From positions 30,001 through 88,000 of the forward strand of contig NZ_CP011008.1 of assembly GCF_001578185.1 (NCBI RefSeq): a DNA stretch of 58,000 nucleotides. Reading direction: 5' to 3'. Positions 1 to 14,247 of this stretch are shown piece by piece. The stretch's first letter is position 1. The number at the start of each line of letters is the position of its first letter. The position numbers were made by a program, and so were the translations under genes. Under the pieces are notes generated by a model. That model ran no database searches, was not told where the DNA came from, and saw nothing but the letters and a program-made list of their open reading frames with translations. The stretch is from Peribacillus simplex. Its GTDB lineage: Bacteria > Bacillota > Bacilli > Bacillales > DSM-1321.

Positions 1-14
1 AGATCTTTTTTAAC

Positions 15-2947
<2,933 letters not shown>

Positions 2948-3012
2948 ACGCTTTTTAAAAAATGAAATACCTTCTTATTATCTAGTTTTGAAGGAACAAC
3001 GTTCCTGATATG

Positions 3013-3128
<116 letters not shown>

Positions 3129-3138
3129 CATTTAAAAA

Positions 3139-3164
3139 GATCAGCCATCCGGCTGGTCTTTTTT
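3139..3164 (+). terminator. Terminator of the left rRNA operon
   Basis: An 8-bp stem GATCAGCC/GGCTGGTC with a four-base loop is followed by a run of T. It sits about 10 bases after the 5S gene and closes the rRNA operon before csfB. Confidence 0.85.
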
Positions 3165-3301
3165 GTTGAATGAAAAGAAAAATCATTAGATATAAAGGGT
3201 TTATCAATTATGGAAACTTTTATAAAGACATACACGTATTGAAAAACTTCATCATACATTGTTAAAAGCATCCCCGGTTCTCTTAAACTATTTAAATTAA
3301 T

Positions 3302-3331
3302 GTATGTGAACAATGGTTTTTGGGGAGAATG
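3302..3331 (+). promoter_or_regulatory. Sigma-F promoter of csfB
   Basis: GTATG, 15 bases, then GGGGAGAATG. This fits the sigma-F pattern (GYATA, N15, GGnnAnAnTR) with one mismatch in the -35. B. subtilis csfB is known to be a sigma-F gene. The inferred transcript start near 3337 lies just before the ribosome site at 3339-3343, which argues for the short form of the protein. Confidence 0.7.
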
Positions 3332-3348
3332 CAGGTATGGAGGTGGAG

Positions 3349-3555
3349 ATGTTGGGGACAACAACAACCAAAACAACGGCAGGGGAATCGTGCGTGGTTT
3401 GTGAACAAATAAAAGGGATGGGAATACATCTATATACGACTTTTATTTGTGAGGAATGTGAAAGGGATATGATCGGGACGGATACGAACGATCCAAAGTA
3501 CAAATATTACTTAAAGCAATTAAGAAAAATCAATAATCCTGAAATATTTTCATGA
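3349..3555 (+). CDS. csfB: Anti-sigma factor CsfB/Gin
   Basis: Gin is a small zinc protein that binds sigma-G (and sigma-E) and blocks early or misplaced activity during sporulation. The 68-residue product carries two Cys pairs, CVVC and CEEC, spaced as in the family, and the segment GIHLYTTFICEECER is typical. The B. subtilis protein has 64 residues. I chose the ATG at 3349 because GGAGG lies five bases upstream and because the sigma-F transcript should begin near 3337; an in-frame ATG at 3313 would lie upstream of or inside the promoter. The gene stands alone between the rRNA operon and yaaO and has its own terminator. Confidence 0.9.
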   Translation: MLGTTTTKTTAGESCVVCEQIKGMGIHLYTTFICEECERDMIGTDTNDPKYKYYLKQLRKINNPEIFS

Positions 3556-3576
3556 ATAAGCAGTTTGAGAAAAGTT

Positions 3577-3631
3577 AAAGAGTCAGAGAATGAAGAAATG
3601 GAGTGTTTCTTTATTCTCTGACTCTTTTTTT
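3577..3631 (+). terminator. Terminator after csfB
   Basis: A 15-bp stem (AAAGAGTCAGAGAAT pairing with ATTCTCTGACTCTTT) with a loop of about 20 bases is followed by T residues. It isolates csfB from the yaaO operon. Confidence 0.85.
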
Positions 3632-3784
3632 GGTACTTTAGAAGAATGCTTGCTAACAAGCTGCGTTTCTGTATTTAAACAGAGTGTTCGAAGATACATA
3701 ATTGCCTTTCTGTCGAGCAATAAGAGATAAATATGAACTTATTTGATAAAATGAAAAAATACTATGATTTGAGGGAAGAGAAAA

Positions 3785-5239
3785 ATGAATCAATCACAGA
3801 CACCATTGTTCGATGCAATGAGTGCCCTTTATAAAAAAAGACCAATATCCCTGCATGTGCCAGGACATAAAAATGGATGGGTCTTTAGTAAAAAGGGCGA
3901 AGCAATATATAACCCCCTGCTTGGCATAGATGCCACGGAGATAAGCGGTTTAGATGACCTTCATGCTCCAGAGGGCGCCATTTTAAAGTCCGAGCAACTG
4001 CTCGCTGATTTATATGGGGTAAAGAAAAGTTACTTTCTGGTTAATGGGTCAACCGTAGGCAACATTGCGATGATTCTTGCTACCTGCCGTGAAGGTGATA
4101 AAGTGCTTGTCCAAAGAAATTGCCATAAATCAATTTTGCATGGGTTGATGTTAGCGAATGTACAGCCGATTTTTTTACAGCCGGATTTTTATGAGGAATG
4201 GGGCATTGCTGGTGGTGTAGGATCAAAATTAATTGAAGAAGCTTTGAGTGCCAATCCAGATGTTAAAGCCATCGTTGTAACCTACCCGAATTATTATGGT
4301 CTTGGTGAAGACTTGACGGAATTGGTGAGACTTGCACATCAAAAGGGAATCCCGGTGCTGGTGGACGAAGCACATGGCGCTCACTTTCAGTTAGGAAGTC
4401 CGTTTCCTAAAACAGCTATTTTCGCAGGGGCAGATGCCGTTGTCCATTCAGCACATAAAACACTGCCGGCTATGACGATGGGGTCATATCTTCATGTCAA
4501 TTCATCCTTAGTTGATGTGGGGCAAGTATCATTCTATTTACAAATGCTTCAGTCTAGCAGCCCGTCTTACCCAATTATGGGATCGCTCGACTTAGCCAGA
4601 GCATACTTAGCCGCTTTTACATCAGAAGATAAAAAATCCCTTATTAAAAAGATATCAGATTTCAGACGGGAATTGGGCGCCCTACAAACAGTAAGGGTGT
4701 TAGAGGCGCCACCAGGTACTTCAGCAGACCCATTGAAAGTAGTCATTCAATCAACAAATGGCTTAAGCGGGTTTGAGTTACAGCAGCTATGTGAAGCCGA
4801 AGGCATTTTTACAGAATTAGCTGATCCTAATAATTTATTAATGATTTTACCTTTATTAAAAACGAGTATCGATTTTCCCTTTCAAGAAATCGTTCAAAAT
4901 ATAAAAAGTGCGACTAAAGACAGAACTGGAAGCGTCGAAGCAAATCAAGTGGGTAGCTGGTTTGCTGGAAGTTCGATTACGGCTCTGGAAATTACTTACT
5001 CCGTCATGAAGCATAGTAAATCGAGACCGGTTGTATTGAGAGAAGCCGTAGGAGAGGTATCTGCCGAGATGGTCATCCCTTATCCGCCAGGAATTCCATT
5101 AATTATGTCCGGGGAAATGATTACGACAGATCATATTACCAATTTGAAGAGACTGCTTGAACTGGGATCAAGGTTTCATGGAGGTTCCTCCCTTTCAAAC
5201 GGAGAGTTGATCGTTTATGAAAGCGGGCATGCTGGTTAA
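3785..5239 (+). CDS. yaaO: Orn/Lys/Arg decarboxylase family protein (YaaO)
   Basis: This is a cytosolic PLP-dependent enzyme of the group III ornithine/lysine/arginine decarboxylase family (fold type I). The 484 residues match the length of B. subtilis YaaO. The PLP-binding lysine is probably Lys225 in SAHKTL, and VDEAHGAHF upstream holds the cofactor-binding Asp and His. The N-terminal HVPGHKNG is typical of the family. The C-terminal domain contains YPPGIPL, also a family signature. The true substrate is not shown by the sequence: SpeA (arginine) is a paralogue in Bacillus. A ribosome site GAGGGAAG precedes the ATG. In B. subtilis xpaC and yaaN precede this gene; here they are absent. It is followed by tmk after 39 bases. 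Confidence 0.9.
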   Translation: MNQSQTPLFDAMSALYKKRPISLHVPGHKNGWVFSKKGEAIYNPLLGIDATEISGLDDLHAPEGAILKSEQLLADLYGVKKSYFLVNGSTVGNIAMILATCREGDKVLVQRNCHKSILHGLMLANVQPIFLQPDFYEEWGIAGGVGSKLIEEALSANPDVKAIVVTYPNYYGLGEDLTELVRLAHQKGIPVLVDEAHGAHFQLGSPFPKTAIFAGADAVVHSAHKTLPAMTMGSYLHVNSSLVDVGQVSFYLQMLQSSSPSYPIMGSLDLARAYLAAFTSEDKKSLIKKISDFRRELGALQTVRVLEAPPGTSADPLKVVIQSTNGLSGFELQQLCEAEGIFTELADPNNLLMILPLLKTSIDFPFQEIVQNIKSATKDRTGSVEANQVGSWFAGSSITALEITYSVMKHSKSRPVVLREAVGEVSAEMVIPYPPGIPLIMSGEMITTDHITNLKRLLELGSRFHGGSSLSNGELIVYESGHAG

Positions 5240-5278
5240 AATGATATACTACAAACAAAGAACCTTGGAGGTACATCG

Positions 5279-5920
5279 ATGAAACGTGGTATTTTTATTA
5301 CAATGGAAGGGCCCGAGGGTGCTGGGAAAACAACAATTACCCAAATGCTTGGCAAGGCTCTGCAACAAGAAGGCTACAAAGTCCTATTAACGCGTGAGCC
5401 AGGGGGAGTTCCCATTTCGGAGCAGATTAGGGAAGTGATCCTTAATAAGGATAATACAGCTATGGACTCGAGAACAGAGGCCTTATTATATGCAGCGGCT
5501 AGACGTCAGCATTTAGTGGAAGTGGTCATGCCGGAGTTGGAACGAGGGGGAATTGTCCTCTGTGACCGATTTATAGATAGCTCGTTAGCCTACCAAGGCC
5601 ATGCAAGGGGTTTGGATATTGAAGAGGTTTACAGTATCAATAAATTCGCAATTGGAGATATGATGCCCGATGCCACTTTCTTTTTTGATATAGATCCAGA
5701 AGAAGGATTGAGACGTATCCAGGCCAATGGGGAACGGGAAGTGAACCGGCTGGATCTTGAAGCCCTGGACTTTCATAAAAAAGTTTGTGAGGGGTATCAG
5801 TCCATTATAAATAGATGGGAAGACCGTTTTATTATCATTGATGCAGGACGTACAGTTGATGAAGTTTTTGAAGAAGCGAAAGCCAGTTTGTTTAATTATC
5901 TGGAGAAAACAGGGAATTAA
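5279..5920 (+). CDS. tmk: Thymidylate kinase
   Basis: Thymidylate kinase phosphorylates dTMP to dTDP for DNA synthesis. The 213-residue protein shows the P-loop GPEGAGKT at residues 11-18, the DRF motif near residue 95 followed by SSLAYQG, and a family-typical length. TTGGAGG lies nine bases before the ATG. It follows yaaO in the same direction and precedes darA, as in B. subtilis. Nothing appears truncated. Confidence 0.97.
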   Translation: MKRGIFITMEGPEGAGKTTITQMLGKALQQEGYKVLLTREPGGVPISEQIREVILNKDNTAMDSRTEALLYAAARRQHLVEVVMPELERGGIVLCDRFIDSSLAYQGHARGLDIEEVYSINKFAIGDMMPDATFFFDIDPEEGLRRIQANGEREVNRLDLEALDFHKKVCEGYQSIINRWEDRFIIIDAGRTVDEVFEEAKASLFNYLEKTGN

Positions 5921-6352
<432 letters not shown>

Positions 6353-6376
6353 CGGTTAGCTGCAGGGAGGTTCATT

Positions 6377-6817
6377 ATGAAAATCAACCATGATACTCCT
6401 ATTAAGCTGGATAAATCGCGCCAGGATGCCAAACAGTTTCAAATCGGGAATGGAAGATTTAAACAAATGGTCCAGACGCAGGATCAAAAAATGCAAATCC
6501 AAACATTAAACCGTTTGATAGGCGATATAGAAGGGGCGGGACAGCGTTTAGTAAGGTCACGTACTTTTAGGGAACTGGCAAAATATAAAGCATTAGTGAA
6601 ACGGTTTGTTAAAGAAGCGGTTGAATATGGACTGGAACTGAAGCAATCCACTAGCTGGAACCAATATGGACAGAGCCGGCCGTTGAAAACCGTGGAAACG
6701 ATAGATGCAAGATTAGTGGAGTTAAGCGAGGAAATTCTTAATAAAGAGAAAAGCTCGCTTGAAATATTGGAAATGATAGGTGAAGTTAAAGGTCTTCTGA
6801 TTAATTTATATACTTAA
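6377..6817 (+). CDS. yaaR: YaaR, DUF327 family protein of unknown function
   Basis: The 146-residue protein is the same length as B. subtilis YaaR, a member of DUF327. It is rich in Lys, Glu and Gln, predicted largely helical, and has no signal peptide or membrane segment. A long helix follows RLVRSRTFRELAKYKALV. Its function is unknown. GCAGGGAGG precedes the ATG. It lies between darA and holB, five bases before holB, so it is probably co-transcribed with them. The conserved neighbourhood is the only functional hint. Confidence 0.88.
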   Translation: MKINHDTPIKLDKSRQDAKQFQIGNGRFKQMVQTQDQKMQIQTLNRLIGDIEGAGQRLVRSRTFRELAKYKALVKRFVKEAVEYGLELKQSTSWNQYGQSRPLKTVETIDARLVELSEEILNKEKSSLEILEMIGEVKGLLINLYT

Positions 6818-6825
6818 GTGAGTTG

Positions 6826-7830
6826 ATGGTTTTGGATAAAACATGGCAGGACATGAATCAAATTCAGCCGCAGGTAATGATGATGCTGCAAAATAGCATA
6901 ATGAAGAACAGGGTGGCTCATGCGTATTTATTTGAAGGGGAAAAAGGGACGGGTAAGCAAGATATAAGCAAAACCTTTGCCAAAAGCTTATTATGTGAAG
7001 CACCAAAAGCGGGTTATAAGCCATGCGAACTTTGCCGAAATTGCAAACGGATTTCCAGTGGGAACCATCCTGATGTCCATTTAATAGAAAAAGACGGTCT
7101 TTCAATAAAGAAAGAACAAATTAAGGAGCTCCAAGAAGAATTTTCAAAAAAAAGCGTAGAGGCGGATCGAAAGGTTTATATGATTGCCGATGCGGACAAA
7201 ATGTCAGTGGGGGCAGCCAACAGTCTATTGAAATTTTTAGAAGAACCTTCGGCCGATACCGTAGCAATATTGATGACCGAACAGCTTCAGAGGATTCTGC
7301 CGACCATATTATCAAGATGCCAAGTGATTTCGTTCAAGCCATTATCCCCGGAGAATGTGAAACGGAAGCTGATAGAACAGGATTTAGAACCGCAGCTTGC
7401 CTCGGTTATTGCACATATAACACAGAATGTGGAAGCTGGAATCGAGCTTAGCAATGATGAATGGTTTGTACAAGCTCAAAAAATAGTGGTAAAATTATAT
7501 GAAGTGTTAAAACTTAATTCCTTGAAGGCATTGTTGTACCTGCAGACGGATTGGTTTTCACACTTTAAAGAAAGAGAACAGGTTGACAGAGGTCTTGATT
7601 TGTTACTTCTTATATATAAGGATTTATTATACATTCAGTTGGACAAAAAGGACTTCGTTGTATTCCAAAATAAACTGAAGGAATTTGAAACTCACGCTCT
7701 TCATCTTTCCCCAAGACGCCTTGCTGAACATATGGGTTGTATTTTGGAAGCAAAACGGAAGCTGATGTCCAACACGAATCCACAGCTGTTGATGGAACAG
7801 CTTGTGCTGAATTTGCAGGAGGGATCATGA
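6826..7830 (+). CDS. holB: DNA polymerase III subunit delta'
   Basis: HolB is the delta' subunit of the clamp loader that places the beta clamp on DNA. The protein has about 334 residues (329 in B. subtilis). It shows the AAA+ P-loop-like GEKGTGK near residue 40, a four-Cys zinc module (CEAPKAGYKPCELCRNC), and the SANSLLKFLEEP-like sensor region (here AANSLLKFLEEP), followed by LSRCQ. I prefer the ATG at 6826 over the adjoining TTG at 6823; the ribosome site GTGAG is weak and very close to either. It starts within ten bases of the yaaR stop and is followed by ricT one base after its stop. Confidence 0.95.
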   Translation: MVLDKTWQDMNQIQPQVMMMLQNSIMKNRVAHAYLFEGEKGTGKQDISKTFAKSLLCEAPKAGYKPCELCRNCKRISSGNHPDVHLIEKDGLSIKKEQIKELQEEFSKKSVEADRKVYMIADADKMSVGAANSLLKFLEEPSADTVAILMTEQLQRILPTILSRCQVISFKPLSPENVKRKLIEQDLEPQLASVIAHITQNVEAGIELSNDEWFVQAQKIVVKLYEVLKLNSLKALLYLQTDWFSHFKEREQVDRGLDLLLLIYKDLLYIQLDKKDFVVFQNKLKEFETHALHLSPRRLAEHMGCILEAKRKLMSNTNPQLLMEQLVLNLQEGS

Positions 7831-7831
7831 T

Positions 7832-8662
7832 TTGTATGATGTTGTAGGTGTCCGTTTTAAAAAGGCGGGCAAAATATACTACTTTGATCCGGGTGAATTC
7901 GCTATTCCTAAGGACGATTTTGTAATAGTGGAGACTGTCCGCGGTGTTGAATTCGGTAAAGTTGTTACAGCCCGTAAACAAGTAGATGAAAACGATGTTG
8001 TCCTGCCGTTAAAAAAAGTACTTCGGGTCGCTGATGCAAAAGATAAGCTGATTGTTGATGAGAACAAGGCGGCTGCAGAAGAGGCCTACTCTATATGTTG
8101 CCAAAAGGTTGTTGAGCATAAGCTGGATATGAAGCTGGTTGATGTGTCATATACTTTCGACAGAAATAAGGTCGTGTTTTATTTTACAGCGGATGGTCGC
8201 GTGGATTTCCGTGATTTAGTCAAAGATTTAGCTGCCATATTCAGAACTCGGATAGAACTGCGCCAAATTGGGGTAAGGGATGAGGCCAAGATGCTTGGTG
8301 GCATTGGACCTTGTGGCAGAATGCTTTGTTGCTCCACATTTCTTGGAGATTTTGAACCGGTTTCCATCAAAATGGCGAAGGATCAGAATTTATCATTGAA
8401 CCCTACAAAAATCTCAGGATTATGCGGTCGATTGATGTGCTGTCTGAAATATGAAAATGACGAGTATGAAAGTGCGAAGGAAATGCTTCCTGATTTAGGT
8501 GAAATGATTAATACGCCTGGTGGCAAAGGCAAGGTAGTGGGGCTTAATATTCTAGAACGCGTACTTCAGATTGAACTAATCGAGCAGGAAAGAGTATTAG
8601 AGTATACTCTTGATGAGATTCTAAAAGAGGGAGCCGTTTCTATTCAAGCCACAGATTATTAA
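7832..8662 (+). CDS. ricT: Iron-sulfur regulatory protein RicT (YaaT, PSP1 family)
   Basis: RicT joins RicA and RicF in a complex that carries [4Fe-4S] clusters, helps RNase Y mature mRNAs, and is needed for sporulation, competence and biofilm formation. The 276-residue protein has the PSP1 C-terminal domain and the Cys-rich stretches GPCGRMLCC and GLCGRLMCC, the likely cluster ligands. It starts with TTG; AGGAGG lies nine bases upstream, inside the end of holB, and the resulting N-terminus ([14 protein letters not shown]) matches the family. The one-base spacing from holB suggests translational coupling. Confidence 0.95.
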   Translation: MYDVVGVRFKKAGKIYYFDPGEFAIPKDDFVIVETVRGVEFGKVVTARKQVDENDVVLPLKKVLRVADAKDKLIVDENKAAAEEAYSICCQKVVEHKLDMKLVDVSYTFDRNKVVFYFTADGRVDFRDLVKDLAAIFRTRIELRQIGVRDEAKMLGGIGPCGRMLCCSTFLGDFEPVSIKMAKDQNLSLNPTKISGLCGRLMCCLKYENDEYESAKEMLPDLGEMINTPGGKGKVVGLNILERVLQIELIEQERVLEYTLDEILKEGAVSIQATDY

Positions 8663-8676
8663 GGTGGTGGGAGAGC

Positions 8677-9051
8677 GTGGATAAGAAAGATATTTTTGAG
8701 TCGGTGACCAATATGGAAACCCAGATAGGCCAATTATATAAGCAGCTTGGAGAATTGAAGCAGAACTTAGCTGAAATCCTTGAGGAAAATCAGTCGCTCA
8801 AGCTGGAGAACGAACACTTGCGTCATCGGTTAGGTCTTGTGGAAGTCGAAAGTGCGCCTGCTGCAGTGAAGGTTAAACAAAAAGTGAAAAACCGTACTGC
8901 TAGTACGGACAAGGTTATGGATATCGGGGAAGGCTATGATAATCTAGCCCGTATCTATCAAGAAGGCTTCCATATTTGCAATCTGCATTTTGGCAGTTTA
9001 CGAAAAGAAGGAGATTGCCTGTTCTGTTTATCTTTTTTAAACAAAAAGTGA
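8677..9051 (+). CDS. yabA: Replication initiation control protein YabA
   Basis: YabA limits chromosome initiation by bridging DnaA and the beta clamp DnaN. The 124-residue protein has an N-terminal coiled coil (about residues 5-55, tetramer-forming) and a C-terminal zinc module with His and Cys in [10 protein letters not shown] and [13 protein letters not shown]. It begins with GTG preceded by AGGTGGTGGGAG. It is 14 bases after ricT and is followed by a terminator, so it probably ends the tmk-yabA transcription unit. Confidence 0.94.
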   Translation: MDKKDIFESVTNMETQIGQLYKQLGELKQNLAEILEENQSLKLENEHLRHRLGLVEVESAPAAVKVKQKVKNRTASTDKVMDIGEGYDNLARIYQEGFHICNLHFGSLRKEGDCLFCLSFLNKK

Positions 9052-9123
9052 TAATGGAATAATATAAAAGATGTTCCATCTCTTTTACGTGATAGATAGA
9101 CCGTTTACAATATATAGTGATTC

Positions 9124-9161
9124 GGGGTCTGACGCATACTATGAGTCAGATCCCTTTTTTT
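9124..9161 (+). terminator. Terminator after yabA
   Basis: A ten-base stem (GGGGTCTGAC with GTCAGATCCC) and an 11-base loop are followed by seven T residues. It separates yabA from yabB, so yabB probably has its own promoter. A TGTCGAA heptamer, the Spo0A-box consensus, lies just downstream at 9172-9178. Confidence 0.85.
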
Positions 9162-9229
9162 ACGATACGAATGTCGAAGCATGGACCCTAAACATGCGTT
9201 TTCCATACATAATTAGGAGGGTAACAGCA

Positions 9230-9973
9230 ATGGTAGAACTTAAAGGAGATGAACGCCTGGATTATCTATTGGCTGAGAATTTAAGGATCATCCAGAGCCC
9301 ATCAGTATTCTCTTTTTCATTAGATGCCGTTTTATTATCAAGGTTCGTAAATGTCCCGATCCAAAAAGGGAAAATCGTAGATCTTTGCTCAGGGAATGGG
9401 GTCATCCCCTTGCTGCTGAGTACAAGAACGAAAGGGACAATTACAGGTGTTGAGATTCAAGAGCGGTTATATGACATGGCCAAGAGGAGCATGGACTATA
9501 ATGGCGTATCCTCCCGGATCGAAATGATTCATGGGGATATAAAAGAGATTCCGAAGCAGATAGGATACAGCAAGTATGACGTGGTTACTTGCAATCCACC
9601 CTATTTCCCGACGCCATCAATTGAGGAAATGAATAAAAATGAGCATTTTGCAATTGCCCGTCATGAAATAATGTGTAATCTTGAGGACGTCATGCGTATT
9701 TCAAGCCAGTTGCTGCGTCAAGGTGGAAAAGCGGCATTCGTTCATAGGCCGGGCCGTCTGATGGATATCCTGCGATTAATGAAGATGTACAGGATTGAAC
9801 CGAAGCGATTGCAATTCGTTTATCCAAAAAGCTCGAAAGAAGCAAATACGATTCTAATTGAAGGGATAAAGGACGGCAACCCTGATTTGAAGATTTTACC
9901 TCCTCTTGTTGTGTATAACGACCAAAATGATTATAATCCGGAAATAAAAAGGATTTTATATGGAGAGGAATAA
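9230..9973 (+). CDS. yabB: tRNA1(Val) adenine-N6 methyltransferase (YabB/TrmN6 family)
   Basis: This is a class I SAM-dependent methyltransferase of the TrmN6 family, expected to make m6A37 in tRNA(Val). The 247 residues contain the SAM loop [14 protein letters not shown] and the catalytic NPPY motif (CNPPYF) of N6-adenine methylases. I chose the ATG at 9230 because AGGAGG lies nine bases before it and the length equals B. subtilis YabB; the frame stays open upstream through the preceding terminator but without conserved sequence. Its end overlaps yazA by 14 bases. Confidence 0.92.
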   Translation: MVELKGDERLDYLLAENLRIIQSPSVFSFSLDAVLLSRFVNVPIQKGKIVDLCSGNGVIPLLLSTRTKGTITGVEIQERLYDMAKRSMDYNGVSSRIEMIHGDIKEIPKQIGYSKYDVVTCNPPYFPTPSIEEMNKNEHFAIARHEIMCNLEDVMRISSQLLRQGGKAAFVHRPGRLMDILRLMKMYRIEPKRLQFVYPKSSKEANTILIEGIKDGNPDLKILPPLVVYNDQNDYNPEIKRILYGEE

Positions 9974-10220
9974 GCACTATTTTTATGTTTTAAAATGCAA
10001 GGACGGCAGCTATTATGCTGGGTATACAAATGACTTGGATCGTAGGATTGATGCTCATAATCAAGGCAGGGGGGCAAAGTATACCCGAGGACGGACCCCG
10101 GTTGAACTGATTCATCATGAAATATTTGAAACACAGACATTGGCCATGCGGGCTGAATATAAGTTTAAGCAATTAACAAGAAAACAAAAGCAAAAGTGGA
10201 TGGCAAAGGAGGATGCATGA
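9960..10220 (+). CDS. yazA: GIY-YIG nuclease superfamily protein YazA
   Basis: The 86-residue protein is a small UPF0213-type GIY-YIG domain. The two signature tripeptides appear as YFYVLKC and SYYAGYTND, followed by the conserved Arg in [10 protein letters not shown]. Related bacterial proteins are structure-specific DNA nucleases in some cases, but the cellular role of YazA is not established. The ATG lies inside the last codons of yabB, and AGGAGG near its end serves rsmI. The yabB-yazA-rsmI order is conserved in Bacillus. Confidence 0.92.
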   Translation: MERNKHYFYVLKCKDGSYYAGYTNDLDRRIDAHNQGRGAKYTRGRTPVELIHHEIFETQTLAMRAEYKFKQLTRKQKQKWMAKEDA

Positions 10221-10221
10221 T

Positions 10222-11103
10222 ATGTGGCAACAAAAGAGTTTTGAAAAAGAAGGATTGGAGCCAGCTCTATATCTGGTTCCTACACCGATAGGAAACCTTG
10301 AAGATATGAGCTTTCGGGCTTTAAGAATCTTAAAGGAAGCGGATGTCATTGCAGCTGAGGACACACGAAATACGAAGAAATTATGCAACTACTTTGAAAT
10401 TTCGACACCTATCGTCAGTTACCATGAACATAATAAAGAATATAGCGGGAAACAGATGCTCGAGCGGCTTCGATCAGGAGAGGTCATCGCATTGGTAAGT
10501 GATGCTGGCTTGCCAACGATATCCGATCCGGGATATGAACTGGTCAAAGATGCCATTGCTGAACAGTTTAAAGTCATTCCGTTGCCAGGTGCCAATGCTG
10601 CATTAACTGCATTGATTGCATCTGGGCTCATTCCACAGCCTTTTTACTTTTATGGCTTTTTACAACGGGGAGCAAAAGAAAAAAAGCAGGAGCTGGAAAA
10701 GTTAAAAAAAATGGAATCCACATGGATCATTTATGAATCGCCACATCGATTAAAAGAAACGTTGAAACATATGCATGAAATTTTAGGTGACCGTCGAATA
10801 GTATTATGTCGCGAATTAACTAAGAAATTTGAAGAGTTCATTCGAGGGACGGTAAGTGAAGCATTGACGTGGGCGATGGAATCCGAGATTCGCGGTGAGT
10901 TCTGTTTAATAATAGAAGGTGGACAATTGACTGAGGATGAATCTGAGGAAGCTTGGTGGGCGGCACTTGATTTAGTCGGTCATGTTAATCATTATATAGA
11001 AAACAAGCAGCTCAATTCAAAGGACGCAATCAAGCAGGTCGCAAAAGATCGCAATATACAAAAACGCGATGTATATCAAGCGTATCACATTGATATACAA
11101 TAA
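10222..11103 (+). CDS. rsmI: 16S rRNA (cytidine1402-2'-O)-methyltransferase
   Basis: RsmI methylates the ribose of C1402 in the decoding centre of 16S rRNA. The roughly 293-residue protein is a tetrapyrrole-methylase-fold enzyme with LVPTPIGNLEDM at its start, AEDTRNTKKLC, SDAGLPTISDPG and the LPGANAALTAL glycine-rich SAM region. I start at the ATG at 10222, with AGGAGG nine bases upstream inside yazA; an in-frame ATG three codons earlier is less well placed. It ends at a bidirectional terminator facing abrB. Confidence 0.95.
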   Translation: MWQQKSFEKEGLEPALYLVPTPIGNLEDMSFRALRILKEADVIAAEDTRNTKKLCNYFEISTPIVSYHEHNKEYSGKQMLERLRSGEVIALVSDAGLPTISDPGYELVKDAIAEQFKVIPLPGANAALTALIASGLIPQPFYFYGFLQRGAKEKKQELEKLKKMESTWIIYESPHRLKETLKHMHEILGDRRIVLCRELTKKFEEFIRGTVSEALTWAMESEIRGEFCLIIEGGQLTEDESEEAWWAALDLVGHVNHYIENKQLNSKDAIKQVAKDRNIQKRDVYQAYHIDIQ

Positions 11104-11121
11104 AAATTATAACGATAAATA

Positions 11122-11161
11122 AGCAAAAAAAAACTTCCGAAGATCGGAAGTTTTTTTTTTA
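11122..11161. terminator. Bidirectional terminator between rsmI and abrB
   Basis: A nine-base stem (AACTTCCGA with TCGGAAGTT) and a three-base loop have A residues on the left and T residues on the right. It can therefore end both the plus-strand rsmI transcript and the minus-strand abrB transcript. Confidence 0.88.
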
Positions 11162-11167
11162 TATCAT

Positions 11168-11452
11168 TTATTTAGAAGTAGTGAAGTTTTGTTGAATTTC
11201 TTGGATAAGTAATTCAGCACCTTCACGACTAAGAATCAATTTACCATTAGCAAGTGTAAGGTTATTATCGGAAACTTCACCTGTAACTTGGCAAGTCATG
11301 TTTGGTTTGTATTTTTTCAAGATGATGCGTTCGTCATCAACATAGATCTCAAGAGCATCTTTCTCAGCAATACCCAATGTACGACGAAGTTCGATTGGAA
11401 TAACCACCCGGCCTAACTCATCAACTTTACGAACAATACCTGTAGATTTCAT
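11168..11452 (-). CDS. abrB: Transition state regulator AbrB
   Basis: AbrB is a DNA-binding tetramer that represses stationary-phase genes during growth. The 94-residue protein has the swapped-hairpin domain in residues 1-50 (MKSTGIVRKVDELGRVVIPI, RRTLGI) and the C-terminal multimerisation region. It is nearly identical to B. subtilis AbrB through residue 60. GAGAGGAG lies seven bases before the ATG. It is the only minus-strand protein gene recognised in the window. Its promoter carries Spo0A boxes just downstream of the -10, as expected for repression by Spo0A~P. A paralogue, spoVT, lies elsewhere in the window. Confidence 0.98.
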   Translation of the reverse strand: MKSTGIVRKVDELGRVVIPIELRRTLGIAEKDALEIYVDDERIILKKYKPNMTCQVTGEVSDNNLTLANGKLILSREGAELLIQEIQQNFTTSK

Positions 11453-11500
11453 TTTAAAATTCTCCTCTCAGTTACAATCTAGTACCCTATTTCTATTTTT

Positions 11501-11517
11501 TTCGCCAATATTCGACA
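11501..11517 (-). promoter_or_regulatory. Tandem Spo0A boxes in the abrB promoter
   Basis: TTCGACA at 11511-11517 is an exact Spo0A box, and TTCGCCA at 11501-11507 differs by one base. They are in the same orientation and 10 bp apart, one helical turn. They lie downstream of the abrB -10, the position at which Spo0A~P represses abrB in B. subtilis. Confidence 0.75.
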
Positions 11518-11534
11518 AATTTTTTTATAAATTT

Positions 11535-11563
11535 ATAATACCAGCCATTCCCAAATCCGTCAA
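11535..11563 (-). promoter_or_regulatory. Sigma-A promoter of abrB
   Basis: Read on the minus strand, TTGACG (11563-11558), 17 bases, then TATTAT (11540-11535). The predicted transcript start falls close to the upstream edge of the Spo0A boxes. Confidence 0.7.
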
Positions 11564-14038
<2,475 letters not shown>

Positions 14039-14046
14039 ACCCACGA

Positions 14047-14089
14047 AAACATAAAGGTGTTTCATATGAAACATTTTTATGTTTTTTTC
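14047..14089 (+). terminator. Terminator after metS
   Basis: A stem of about 18 bp, AAACATAAA-gg-TGTTTCA pairing with TGAAACA-tt-TTTATGTTT, is followed by T residues starting within ten bases of the metS stop codon. Confidence 0.85.
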
Positions 14090-14247
14090 TTTATGTTTTT
14101 GGAGAAAGTAAATTATACAGGTTTTGATTATTAGGTCTATTTTTACTTGTTGGGCATATAGGCTCCTTTGTAATCTTTTTGTTACCTAAATGTGAAACAT
14201 AAAACTTTCATTTTTTTATAAAATAGTGCTAGAAAGGAAGAAAAATA

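Noticed and set aside
9071..9229. 53-residue N-terminal extension of YabB
   Set aside because: It crosses the yabA terminator, is not conserved, and AGGAGG with ATG 9230 gives the family start.
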